Source of the DNA: Gp6-AA40 sp963742105
GTDB taxonomy: Bacteria; Acidobacteriota; Vicinamibacteria; Vicinamibacterales; UBA2999
Direction of reading: 5' to 3'
NCBI GenBank assembly: GCA_963742105.1
Contig: CAVUKN010000005.1
Location: 1,736,001-1,800,000 of the forward strand
DNA: 64,000 nt
Shown here one piece after another: positions 54,420 through 63,569 of this stretch. Within the stretch, counting starts at the first letter, position 1. The number at the start of each line of letters is the position of its first letter. The translations under genes were made by a program, and so were the position numbers. The notes beneath the pieces were generated by a model that was not told where the DNA came from, did not search any database, and saw only the letters and a program-made list of their open reading frames with translations.

Positions 54420-55881
54420 ATGACGACAGAAACCGATCTCCCTGATCTGCCCACCGAAATCACTCCTCAATCGCAGGACTTCGGCCGCTGGTACATCGAC
54501 GTGGTCCGACGCGCCGAGCTTGCCGACTATTCGCCCGTGAAGGGCTGCATGGTCATCCGGCCCTATGGCTACGCGATATGGGAGCTGATGCAGCAGGCGC
54601 TCGACAAACGCTTCAAGGAGACGGGGCACGTCAACGCGTACTTCCCGTTGTTCATCCCCGAGAGCCTCTTGATGAAGGAGGCGGAGCATGTCGAGGGCTT
54701 TGCGCCGCAGGTCGCGTGGGTGACGCAGGGCGGGACCGAACAGCTCGAAGAGCGGCTCGTGGTGCGGCCGACATCGGAAACGATCATCGGCACCATGTAC
54801 GCCAGGTGGGTGCAGTCGTGGCGGGACCTGCCGATCCTGATCAACCAGTGGGCGAACGTTGTGCGCTGGGAGAAGGTGACGCGGTTGTTCCTGCGGACGA
54901 CGGAGTTCCTCTGGCAGGAGGGACACACGGCGCACGAGACGGCGGAAGAGGCCGAGGAGGAAACGCGGCGGATGCTCGCGGTGTACAAGGATTTCGCCGA
55001 GAACGTGCTGGCAATGCCCGTCGTCGACGGACAGAAGACGGAGAGCGAGAAGTTCGCCGGGGCCGTTCGGACCTACTCGATCGAAGGGCTGATGCGGGAT
55101 GGACGCGCGCTGCAGGCGGGCACGTCTCACAACCTCGGCCAGAACTTCTCGAAGAGCTACGAAATCAGGTTCCAGGCGCGCGACAAGTCGCTGCAGTACG
55201 CGTGGACCACGTCGTGGGGCGTGTCGACGCGAATGATTGGCGGCGTGATCATGACGCACGGCGACGAGGGTGGACTGATCCTGCCGCCGAGGGTGGCGCC
55301 GTACCAGGTGGTCATCGTCCCCATCATGCGGGGGAGTTCGAAGGAAGCGGTGCTCGACAAGGCTGCCGCGCTGCGCGCCGAACTCACGCAGCAGGGGATT
55401 CGTGTTCATCTCGATAACCGCGAGTCGCAGACGCCCGGCTGGAAGTTCAACGAGTGGGAGATGCGCGGTGTCCCGCTGCGTATGGAGATCGGGCCCAAGG
55501 ATTTGGAGAAGTCGCAGGTCATGCTCGCCCGCCGCGACACGCGCGAAAAGTCAGCGGCCCCGATGGAAGGGCTGGCCGCGCACATCCAGCGGTTGCTCGA
55601 CGACGATTCAGCAGGCGCTGTTCGACCGCGCAGTAGCGTTCCGCGACGACCACACGTCGGCGACCGATTCGTACGACGAGTTCAAGCAGATCATGGACGG
55701 GCGGCCCGGATTCGTCATCGCGCCGTGGTGCGGCTCGGCGCAGTGCGAGGCCGACATCAAGACCGAGACGCAGGCGACAATCCGCAACGTCCCATTCACG
55801 AGCGAGGCGCCGGCAGGCAAGCGATGTCTCAAATGCAACGGCGAGGCAACGGCCAACGCCTGGTTCGCGAAAGCCTACTGA
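54420..55881 (+). CDS. proS: prolyl-tRNA synthetase, archaeal/eukaryotic-like type (one frameshift)
   Basis: This class II synthetase charges tRNA-Pro. It shows VIRPYGYAIWELMQQALD, the motif 2 region RWEKVTRLFLRTTEFLWQEGHTAH, and motif 3 in SWGVSTRMIGGVIMTHGDEGG. It lacks the editing insertion of the common bacterial form and ends with a zinc-type domain (WCGSAQCE and RCLKC) and a final aromatic residue (WFAKAY), the type 3 form. The frame shifts near 55606: RLLDD continues as IQQALFDRAVAFRDDHT. The corrected length is 486 residues. ATG 54420 has GGGAG upstream. Confidence 0.93.
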
Positions 55882-56276
55882 TGCGCAGCATGCGTTGGCT
55901 TCGTGCGGCGGTGATCGCGATTGCCGCGCTGACCGCGTGGGCCTGCAACAACGACCCATTGCAGGTGTCGACGATTCAGCTCGGCAAGTCGCTCAACCCT
56001 GACAACAGCGTTGCGACGTTCACCACGTCTTTCTCTCCTCGCGACACGGTGTACCTGTCGGTGCTGACCAGCGCCAGCGGCGCCGGCACGCTCGAGACGA
56101 AGTGGTACTACGGCAGTACGCAGGTCAGTGACATGAAGAAAGACGTGTCGTACCACGGCGCCGCCGCCACCGAGTTCCGGTTCCACAACACAGCCGGGTT
56201 CCCGGCCGGCGCCTATCGCGTCGAAGTATTTCTCGACGGCAAATCGGCGGGGGAGCGGACATTTAAGGTCGAGTGA
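55881..56276 (+). CDS. putative lipoprotein
   Basis: The 131-residue protein has a lipoprotein signal (RWLRAAVIAIAALTAWAC, lipobox ending at Cys22) and a small, strand-rich domain of immunoglobulin-like appearance (SVATFTTSFSPRDTVYLSVLTS; AGAYRVEVFLDGKSAGERTFKVE). ATG 55881 overlaps the proS stop. Function unknown. In the uncorrected sequence it appears fused to proS in one frame because of the frameshift at 55606. Confidence 0.78.
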   Translation: MRSMRWLRAAVIAIAALTAWACNNDPLQVSTIQLGKSLNPDNSVATFTTSFSPRDTVYLSVLTSASGAGTLETKWYYGSTQVSDMKKDVSYHGAAATEFRFHNTAGFPAGAYRVEVFLDGKSAGERTFKVE

Positions 56277-56282
56277 GAGAGC

Positions 56283-56396
56283 GCGTCTTCGGAAAACTCC
56301 CAACACACGCACTCGACCAACTCCCAACTCCCAATCGGACCCGACCAGCCTTTTGGGAGTTGGGTGAGCGTGAGACCTTGGGAGTTGGGAGTTGTC
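56283..56396. repeat. 7-nt-period quasi-palindrome between lipoprotein gene and tatC
   Basis: Units of the type AACTCCC / CTCCCAA on the left and TTGGGAG / TGGGAGT on the right, in 7-nt steps, form a long inverted repeat between two convergent genes. It may act as a bidirectional terminator. Confidence 0.75.
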
Positions 56397-56400
56397 GAAT

Positions 56401-57228
56401 TCAGCTTGCCAGATCGGGTTCGCGCTTCTTGCCGAAGAGCCACGCCAGGCCGATGCTGACGATGTAGAGCAGGATCACCGGGCCGCCCATCGCAAACATG
56501 CCGACGCCGCCGCCATCTGGCGACAGCACGGCCGCGGCGATGGTAATCAGCAGAATCGCGAACTTGAAGTTCTTGATCATGAACCGCGGCGTGATCATCC
56601 CCATCCGGGCCAGGAACAGCACGATCGTCGGCAGTTCGAACGTGATGCCCATCGCCAGCACCAGTCGCAAGTACATCGAGAAGGCCGGCTCGATGCGCGG
56701 CGCGAAGTCAAGGTACTCGTTCTGGTAACTGACGAAGAACTTCCAGACGATTGGGAACACGATGTAGTGCCCGAACACGGCGCCGGTCACGAACAGGATG
56801 GTCGACATCAGAATGAACGGGATGGCGAGCTTCTTTTCGTGCGCGTAGAGCCCGGGGGCGATGAAGAGCCACACCTGCGAGAACACGACGGGCGAGGCGA
56901 GCAGCAGGCCGGCCATCAGGCCGATCCAGATGTTCAGCATGAACGCTTCGGTCGGTTCGATGAAGATCAGCTTCTGGCCGGGCTGCAGCATCTGCTTCAT
57001 CGGCAGCATGATGAAGCGGAAGATGTTGTCGATGTACGCGAAGGCGACGGCAAAGCCGACCCCAACCGCGAGGAGTGAGTAGATGATCCGCCGGCGGAGC
57101 TCGTCGAGATGCTCCAGGAACGACATCTTCCCCGCTTCAGCGGTGGATTCGCTGTCGTCGTCGTCCCAATCGGGATCGTCGTCCGGAGCCGGCTTCTGCG
57201 ACTGGCTCGGGAAAGGCACCAGGGCCAT
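56401..57228 (-). CDS. tatC: Sec-independent translocase subunit TatC
   Basis: TatC is the receptor for twin-arginine signal peptides. The 275-residue protein has an acidic N-terminal extension (about 12-30), then MSFLEHLDELRRRIIYSLLA, IEPTEAFMLNIWIGLMAGLL (with the functionally important Glu), SPVVFSQVWLFIAPGLYAHEKK, and six membrane spans. It is downstream of tatA with a 6-bp gap. Confidence 0.96.
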   Translation of the reverse strand: MALVPFPSQSQKPAPDDDPDWDDDDSESTAEAGKMSFLEHLDELRRRIIYSLLAVGVGFAVAFAYIDNIFRFIMLPMKQMLQPGQKLIFIEPTEAFMLNIWIGLMAGLLLASPVVFSQVWLFIAPGLYAHEKKLAIPFILMSTILFVTGAVFGHYIVFPIVWKFFVSYQNEYLDFAPRIEPAFSMYLRLVLAMGITFELPTIVLFLARMGMITPRFMIKNFKFAILLITIAAAVLSPDGGGVGMFAMGGPVILLYIVSIGLAWLFGKKREPDLAS

Positions 57229-57234
57229 AAGGAC

Positions 57235-57561
57235 CTATGCGGGGGTGCCGGTGCCGGTGTTGCGGGTGACCGTCTCGGATGCGGCCGCGCGCGCCGCGTA
57301 GTCCGCGTCAGAACCGGGAACCGGAACAGCCGGGCTCACCACCGGCTTGTGTTCCGGTTCGGCTTTCACCTGGTGCTCCTTTCGCTCCTCCACGCGGATC
57401 TCTTCCTCGAGTGTGCTGCGCAGTTCGTTGGAGGCCTTCTTGAACTCGTTAATGCTCCGTCCAAGCGATCTGCCGAGTTCGGGCAGCTTTCGCGGCCCGA
57501 AGATGATGAGCGCGACCACCAGAATGATGATCATTTCGGGCATGCCAATCGATCCAAACAT
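57235..57561 (-). CDS. tatA: Sec-independent translocase subunit TatA
   Basis: TatA oligomers form the translocation pore. The 108-residue protein has one membrane helix (MPEMIIILVVALIIFG), the hinge FGPRKLPELGRSLGRSI, an amphipathic helix and a charged, low-complexity tail. ATG 57561 is used, with AGAAGG upstream, rather than an upstream in-frame start. It is divergent from the protease gene. TatA and TatB are hard to separate at this length; a single such gene suggests a bifunctional TatA. Confidence 0.92.
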   Translation of the reverse strand: MFGSIGMPEMIIILVVALIIFGPRKLPELGRSLGRSINEFKKASNELRSTLEEEIRVEERKEHQVKAEPEHKPVVSPAVPVPGSDADYAARAAASETVTRNTGTGTPA

Positions 57562-57653
57562 ACTCAGCCTTCTGGGAAATTCCCGTAAGTGGTTCAAAAG
57601 ATTATAGAAATGCGGTCTGGACGGGGTCAAGGTGACAGTGTAAATTCAGTTTC

Positions 57654-59279
57654 ATGCGCAGGTACCCCTCTCTGTCGGCCGCCGTCTTCGTCATCGTCGT
57701 CTGTGCGGTGGTTGGAGGTTTCTTCGGTCGCAGCGCGCTTGTCGCGCAGGACCGGGTTCCGGACCAATACAAGGTCTTCACCGCGGCGCTGGCGGCGGTT
57801 GAAAGCGAGTACTCCGGCCAGGCCGATTCGGACCGGCTGGTCTACGGCGCGATTTCCGGCATGCTGCAGACGCTGGACCCGCATTCGAGCTTCTTCGATC
57901 CCAAGTCGTACGCCCAGATGCGGGAGCGTCAGGAAGGGCGGTACTACGGTCTCGGGATCTCGATCAGCGTGATCGGCGACGACATTACCGTCGCCAACGT
58001 ATTCGAAGCGTCGCCGGCCTATCAGAAGGGCATTCGCCGCGGTGACGTCATCGCCAGGATTGAAGGCGAAGACACGAAGGGCTGGACCAGCGAGAAGGCC
58101 GTCTCGAAACTGCGCGGTCAGAAGGGGACCTTCGTCAACGTCGGCATGAAGCGCAGCGGCTACGACAAGCTGATCGATCTGCAGGTGATGCGGGACGAGA
58201 TCCACATCCCGACCGTACCCTCCGCCTTCATGCTCGACTCGACCACCGGCTACATCAAGCTGCGTGAGTTCGGCGAGAACACCGACGCGGAACTCGGGAA
58301 GGCACTGAAGGACCTGTCCGCGAAGGGGATGAAACGCGTGGTGTTCGACCTGCGCGCCAATCCCGGCGGCGCTCTCGATCAGGCCATCAAGGTCGCGAAT
58401 CGGTTCCTGCCGCGTGGCGACATGATCGTCTACACGCGCGGCCGCGTGCAGAACTCCGACCAGGATTACCGGGCGACCGAACAGAGCGACTACCTGAACC
58501 TCCCGATGATCACGCTGGTCAACCGGAGCAGCGCCAGCGCATCGGAAATCGTCTCCGGTGCACTGCAGGATCACGATCGCTCGCTCGTAGTGGGTGAAAC
58601 CACTTTCGGCAAGGCGCTGGTGCAGTCGGTCTACCGTGTGAGCGGCGGCGCCGGTGCGGCGATTACCACCGCCCGTTACTACACGCCGAGCGGCCGGCTG
58701 ATTCAGCGTCCGTGGGACGGCAGCTTCGACGAATACCTCTCCTACACCGCACGGGAGCAGGACGCGAACAAGGTCCACAAGCCCGACGAGCTCAAGTACA
58801 CGGACAGCGGCCGCAAGGTGTACAGCGGCGGCGGCGTCGAGCCCGACCGGCGATTCGATGGACCACTCGAAGGTTTCAACCCCACGAAACAGGGCCGCCT
58901 GTTGTACGTGCGCACGCTGTTCGACAACTACGCCCAGCGCTTCCGTCGCCAGGGAGACTCCCGGATCGCACCGAGCGCCGGGTCGACGCCGCGCGAGCTC
59001 GCCGCGGACTTCGATGTGACCGACGCGATGGTCGCCGAGTTCAAGCAGATGGTGAAGGACCAGCGCATCCCGATCGACGAGGCGCTGTGGCAGAAGGACC
59101 TGGAGTTCATCAAGGCGATGATCCACAAGGAGATCGACGTGGATCTGTTCGGCGAAGCCGCCGCGTTCAAGGGGCTGACGAAGCGTGACCCGCAGCTGCA
59201 GTTTGCCGTCGGCCTCTTCCCCGAGGCGCAGACGCTGCTCGACCTGCGGAAGCAACGGCCGACGCGCGCGTCGCGCTGA
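57654..59279 (+). CDS. S41 family C-terminal processing peptidase
   Basis: The 541-residue periplasmic protease has an N-terminal membrane anchor or signal (about 5-30), a PDZ domain (GLGISISVIGDDITVANVFE, then GIRRGDVIARIEGED) and the S41 core: TGYIKLREFG, LRANPGGALDQAI, the nucleophile region NRSSASASEIVSGAL (residues 290-304) and the general-base Lys320 in GETTFGKALVQ. The C-terminal about 150 residues form a helical extension. CtpA-type proteases trim or degrade exported proteins. Confidence 0.93.
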   Translation: MRRYPSLSAAVFVIVVCAVVGGFFGRSALVAQDRVPDQYKVFTAALAAVESEYSGQADSDRLVYGAISGMLQTLDPHSSFFDPKSYAQMRERQEGRYYGLGISISVIGDDITVANVFEASPAYQKGIRRGDVIARIEGEDTKGWTSEKAVSKLRGQKGTFVNVGMKRSGYDKLIDLQVMRDEIHIPTVPSAFMLDSTTGYIKLREFGENTDAELGKALKDLSAKGMKRVVFDLRANPGGALDQAIKVANRFLPRGDMIVYTRGRVQNSDQDYRATEQSDYLNLPMITLVNRSSASASEIVSGALQDHDRSLVVGETTFGKALVQSVYRVSGGAGAAITTARYYTPSGRLIQRPWDGSFDEYLSYTAREQDANKVHKPDELKYTDSGRKVYSGGGVEPDRRFDGPLEGFNPTKQGRLLYVRTLFDNYAQRFRRQGDSRIAPSAGSTPRELAADFDVTDAMVAEFKQMVKDQRIPIDEALWQKDLEFIKAMIHKEIDVDLFGEAAAFKGLTKRDPQLQFAVGLFPEAQTLLDLRKQRPTRASR

Positions 59280-59284
59280 CAAGG

Positions 59285-59372
59285 AAACTCCCAACGGCTG
59301 CCGGTGGACCAACTCCCAAATCCCAAACAAGTTGGGAGTTGGACCAGGGTCAATTGGGAGTTGGAAGTTAAC
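59285..59372. repeat. 7-nt-period quasi-palindrome after the protease gene
   Basis: AACTCCC, AACGGCT, GACCAAC, TCCCAAA, TCCCAAA are followed by GTTGGGAGTTGG and TTGGGAGTTGG segments; the halves are complementary. The unit family matches the element at 56283. Confidence 0.75.
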
Positions 59373-59441
59373 GAGAGCACAGTCATTCCACACCCCGCCC
59401 TTTGGGTCCCCAACCCAAAATATTGTGGTGTGACTTGGGTC

Positions 59442-59470
59442 TTGCCACTATGGCTAGGCCCTGCTAGACT
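59442..59470 (+). promoter_or_regulatory. sigma-70-type promoter candidate for smc
   Basis: TTGCCA (59442-59447), 17-base spacer, TAGACT (59465-59470). The -35 box matches five of six consensus bases, the -10 box four of six. The predicted start leaves a leader of about 230 nt before smc. Confidence 0.5.
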
Positions 59471-59707
59471 GCCAACCGTTTGAACGGCTGAGGACCTGCC
59501 GTTGGCTGAGTGCCTGAACCGGAGAGTGCCGGAGGCGTTCGCGAAAGCAGGCCGAACATGTGCCAGCGTGTGGCAGCCGGGCAGGCACCGACCGTACAAC
59601 CAAACGATTTCCGGGTTCCATCCCGCGGACCTGACACGTCCGCTCACGAAACCGCCCGGTCTGGTCGTGGTCGGCGTGTGTCTCCCGTACGAACCAGGGG
59701 ATAAGGA

Positions 59708-62700
59708 ATGCGCCTCGAACGCCTCGAAATTTCCGGCTTCAAGTCCTTTTCTGACCGGGCGGAGCTTGCTTTCGACCGTGGGGTGACTGCCATCGTCGGC
59801 CCCAACGGTTGTGGCAAAAGCAACGTCGCCGACGCCATCACGTGGGTGCTCGGGGAACAGAGTGCGAAGAGCCTCCGCGGGGACAAGATGGAAGACGTCA
59901 TCTTCAGCGGCAGCGACGCGCGCAAGGCAGGTGCGACGGCTGAAGTGCGTCTGCGCCTCGGTGGTCTGCCGGTGCAGCCCAAGGTCACGGTCGATTCGGT
60001 TGCGGGCGTGCTCCCTGCTGCAGAAGTGCTGCGGGAGTTCAGGCCAGTCGCCGTCGAGGGCGAGGAGTCTGGTCAAGCGAACGGCAACGGGAACGGCAAT
60101 GGGTACCACGCTGATGAACCGACGCTCGACGCGCTCACGGAAGAGTTCACGCGAGACGTCGAGGTCACCCGGCGACTCTATCGCTCGGGCGAGAGTGAGT
60201 ATCTGATCGACGGCGAGGTGTGTCGCCTCAAGGATGTCCATGAGCTGCTGATGGATACCGGCCTGGGCGCGAAGGCCTACGCGATCATCGAGCAGGGCAA
60301 GATCGGCATGATTCTCAGCTCCCGGCCGACCGACCGCCGTCAGCTGATCGAGGAAGCCGCCGGGATTACGAGATACAAGTCGCGGCGCCGGGCGGCCGAG
60401 CTCAAGCTGGAAGCGGCGCAACAAAACCTCACGCGCATCGACGACATCGTGTTCGAAGTCGAGAAGCAGCGCGGCACGCTCAAGCGGCAGGCAGCGAAGG
60501 CGCGACGCTACAAGAAGCTGCGTGACGAACTGCGTCGATGGGAAAAAGTGCTGTTCGCGAGGCGGTATCGTGAACTGGCGCACAGCATCGAGGGGGCGCG
60601 AACGCGCCTCGCCGACGCGCGGGAGCGCGAGACGGCGGCCGCCGCTCGCCTTGCCGAGGTCGAGTCAGACCTGAGCCGGCTCCGCATCGAGCAGGCCGAA
60701 GCCGACGCACGTGCCTCCCGCATCCGCGAAGACGCGCATGCGGGTGAACTCGACATCAACCGCCGCCAGCAGCAGCAGGCGTTCGACCGACAGCAGAGCG
60801 AGAACCTGGCCGTCCGCGCCGAGCAGATGGGCGACGAAATCCGCGAGCTCGAGACGCGCCGGGAGCCCGGTCGCCTGGCGCTCGAATCGCGTCGTGAAAC
60901 GGCGGCGGATACAGCGCGCCAACGTGAGGAAGCGGCCACCGTCCTCGCCTCGGCCAACGACGACGTGGCGGCGGCGCAGCAGCGGATCGAAACGCTCGAA
61001 GCCGAAGTCGAGCTGGTACGGGGCGACGTCTACCGGGCCGCCAACGCGGCGACGGCACTCCGCCACGCGATACATCACGGGGCGATGCAGTACGAGCGTG
61101 TCGGCGAGACGCTCGGCAAGCTCGATGTCGAACACGGCGACCTGCAACGCGAATCCGAGAAGGTCATTGCGGACCGCGGCGAAGCGACCAGCGCGCTCAC
61201 GCGTACCAACGACCATCTGGAGCAGCTGAAGCTGGATCGGGCTGCCCGGGAGTCGGAGCTCACGACGGCGCGCACCGAGTACGAGTGGCGATCGCGCGAG
61301 GTACGCACCCGCGAACAGGATCTTGCTGGGTCAGAGGCCCGCCTTGCGTCGCTCCAGGAACTCGCCTCCAGCCGTGCCGAGTTCAGCGACGCGGCGCGCA
61401 TGGTGCTCGTCCAGGCGAATGGCCATGTCGGCCAGCAGGGTGCGGTTGCCGATTACGTCGAAGTCGACAGCCGCTACGAGCGGGCGGTCGAAGCGTGCCT
61501 CGGCGATCTGCTCCAGCATGTGATCGTCGAACGTCACGATCAGGCGGCCGCAGGCCTGTCGCTGGTGCGTGAGCAGGACGCCGGCCGCTGTGGATTCGTC
61601 GTGATCGATCCCGGTTCGAATGGATATCACCCTCACCAGGTCGTGCGTGCGCCCGGCATCACGCCGGTCGCCGACGTCATGCGCGTGATCGGACCGCACA
61701 CGACGACGATCCATAAGGTCTTGCCAGAGGCCTACGTTGCCGACACGTTCGATCAGGCGGTCGCGTTCTCGCGCCAGACACCCGCCGTCGTCGCGACGCT
61801 CGACGGGGACGTGTTCCGGGGCCCCCATCTGGTGGCAGGTGGCGCCAAGGTGGAGTCGCGGGGGATTCTCGCCACGCGGCGTGAAATCAAGGAGCTGTGC
61901 GACCGTCTCGAGGCCGACCGCGAGGGACTGCGTCGGCTCGCCGCTGAGGCCGAGGCGCTCGACCTCGCCATCGCGCAGGCGACCTCGGCGATCGCCGCGC
62001 TCAACAGCGAGCAGCACAGGCTCGAAAAGGACGTCATCGGGTTCAGCGCGCAATTGACGCGCAGCGACGACGATGCAGCCCGCCTCGCACGAAAGGCCGA
62101 AATCATCGCGCTGGAGCGTCGTCGCGCGGAAGAGGAACGGACGGCTCTGGAGGCGCGACGGATCGAGACCGAAGCGTCGATCGGGCGGCTCTCCGAGGAG
62201 CAGGGTGAGGCTGAAGGCCGCCTGTCGGAGGCGCAGCGGCGGCTTGCCGATGCCCGCGAAAACGTGTCGAACCTGAGCGCACGTGCCGCTGAAGCGAGGG
62301 CCACTCACGCAGGATTGGTGGAACGCGCAGCCGCGCTGGCGGCGGAAGTCGGTCGACTCGAAGAAGCCGCACGCGAGCTCGAAGCACGCGTCGAAGCGCG
62401 CCAGAACGAGGTCGAGCAGACACGGGCCAACCGCGAACGCCTCCTGTCCGGTATCGCAGACGGCGAGAGGGCACTCGACGAGAAGATTCGTGCGCTCGAC
62501 GAATTGCGCGTGAGCCTGCGATCGGCTGACGAATCTGCCGGTGAGCTGCGGACACGAGTCGACGCGCAGGACGGGGTGATTCGCGAAGCGCGTCGCATCC
62601 TGGAGGAGATCCGCGCCGAAGCCGGGGAGCTCGAAGTGGCCCGCGCGACGGCGGAGAGCGATCTGGCCCATCTGGCGCAGTCATGCGTCGACGCCGTACA

Positions 62701-63532
62701 GGCGACGCTCGACGAGGTGCTCGCCGACGTCGAGCAGATGGAGGCTGCTGGAGAGACGACGCCCGATGCCGCAGCGATTACCGCGGATGAGGGTGACCCC
62801 GAGGCCGAGGAAGGTGAGATCGCCCCGGTGGCCACTGATGGGGTCCTGACAGAGCCGGCCGCTGAAATCGCTGCTCCCGTCCCTTCATCGATGAGCGCCG
62901 AAGAGGCGATCACCGCGCTGCGAGCGAAGATCGACCGCCTCGGCCCGGTCAACATGATGGCGATCGAGCAGTACGACGAGCTCGAGACTCGTCACGCGTT
63001 CCTGACTACTCAGCGGCAGGATCTGATCGAATCGATCGCCCAGACGTCCGAAGCGATCAAGCGGATCGACGAGACGACGAAGACGCGATTCAAGGAAGCG
63101 TTCGCGGCAATCCAGCTGAACTTCCAGGTCACGTTCAGCACGCTGTTCGGGGGTGGCCGCGCCGGCCTGACGCTCCTCGACGAGAACGATCCGCTCGAAA
63201 GCGGCATCGACATCGTCGCGTCACCTCCAGGTAAGCGCCTCCAGAGCGTTCAGCTGCTGTCGGGAGGCGAGAAGGCACTGACCGCCATTGCCTTGATGTT
63301 CGCCATCTTCAAGTACAAGCCGAGCCCCTTCTGTCTGCTGGACGAGATCGACGCTCCGCTCGACGACGCGAATGTCAGCCGGTTCGTGGAGATGCTGCGC
63401 GGCATGCTCGACCGGACGCAGTTCATCCTGATCACCCACAACCGCCGGACGATGGAGATCGCTAACCGTCTCTACGGCGTGACGATGGAGGAGCCTGGCG
63501 TCTCCAAGCTGGTTTCGGTCCAGTTGAACTAA
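59708..63532 (+). CDS. smc: chromosome segregation protein SMC
   Basis: SMC dimers compact and segregate the chromosome with ScpA/ScpB. The 1274-residue protein has the N-terminal head with Walker A GPNGCGKSN (31-39), long coiled-coils (about 170-500 and 700-1030), a hinge (about 520-680, with GAVADYVEVDSRYERAVEACLG and RGPHLVAGG) and the C-terminal head with signature LLSGGEKALTAIALMFA (about 1184) and Walker B FCLLDEIDAPLDDAN. An insertion with four Asn-Gly pairs (about 124-131) lies in the first head lobe, and an acidic insert precedes the second head. ATG 59708 follows AAGGA. Confidence 0.96.
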   Translation: MRLERLEISGFKSFSDRAELAFDRGVTAIVGPNGCGKSNVADAITWVLGEQSAKSLRGDKMEDVIFSGSDARKAGATAEVRLRLGGLPVQPKVTVDSVAGVLPAAEVLREFRPVAVEGEESGQANGNGNGNGYHADEPTLDALTEEFTRDVEVTRRLYRSGESEYLIDGEVCRLKDVHELLMDTGLGAKAYAIIEQGKIGMILSSRPTDRRQLIEEAAGITRYKSRRRAAELKLEAAQQNLTRIDDIVFEVEKQRGTLKRQAAKARRYKKLRDELRRWEKVLFARRYRELAHSIEGARTRLADARERETAAAARLAEVESDLSRLRIEQAEADARASRIREDAHAGELDINRRQQQQAFDRQQSENLAVRAEQMGDEIRELETRREPGRLALESRRETAADTARQREEAATVLASANDDVAAAQQRIETLEAEVELVRGDVYRAANAATALRHAIHHGAMQYERVGETLGKLDVEHGDLQRESEKVIADRGEATSALTRTNDHLEQLKLDRAARESELTTARTEYEWRSREVRTREQDLAGSEARLASLQELASSRAEFSDAARMVLVQANGHVGQQGAVADYVEVDSRYERAVEACLGDLLQHVIVERHDQAAAGLSLVREQDAGRCGFVVIDPGSNGYHPHQVVRAPGITPVADVMRVIGPHTTTIHKVLPEAYVADTFDQAVAFSRQTPAVVATLDGDVFRGPHLVAGGAKVESRGILATRREIKELCDRLEADREGLRRLAAEAEALDLAIAQATSAIAALNSEQHRLEKDVIGFSAQLTRSDDDAARLARKAEIIALERRRAEEERTALEARRIETEASIGRLSEEQGEAEGRLSEAQRRLADARENVSNLSARAAEARATHAGLVERAAALAAEVGRLEEAARELEARVEARQNEVEQTRANRERLLSGIADGERALDEKIRALDELRVSLRSADESAGELRTRVDAQDGVIREARRILEEIRAEAGELEVARATAESDLAHLAQSCVDAVQATLDEVLADVEQMEAAGETTPDAAAITADEGDPEAEEGEIAPVATDGVLTEPAAEIAAPVPSSMSAEEAITALRAKIDRLGPVNMMAIEQYDELETRHAFLTTQRQDLIESIAQTSEAIKRIDETTKTRFKEAFAAIQLNFQVTFSTLFGGGRAGLTLLDENDPLESGIDIVASPPGKRLQSVQLLSGGEKALTAIALMFAIFKYKPSPFCLLDEIDAPLDDANVSRFVEMLRGMLDRTQFILITHNRRTMEIANRLYGVTMEEPGVSKLVSVQLN

Positions 63533-63569
63533 GCTTCCGTAACCGACGTAAGGAGTCGCCGGAGGCCTC

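Larger units (their letters stand above)
59280..59707. other. 428-bp gene-free region upstream of smc
   Basis: It starts with a 7-nt-period repeat (59285-59372; AACTCCC / TCCCAAA units, then GGGAGTT units). A sigma-70-like promoter at 59442-59470 follows, then about 230 nt of structured, non-coding leader with several hairpins (for example AACCGTTTGAACGG near 59477). I see no known riboswitch or small RNA motif in the leader. Confidence 0.6.

Noticed and set aside
55606..56276. Apparent ProS-lipoprotein fusion in one frame
   Set aside because: It arises from a one-base shift in proS. The true ProS C terminus with its zinc cysteines is in the other frame and the lipoprotein has its own ATG and lipobox.
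59502..59786. 94-codon frame upstream of and overlapping smc
   Set aside because: It has no recognisable domain, no ribosome binding site and would overlap the SMC head; it lies in what looks like a leader.
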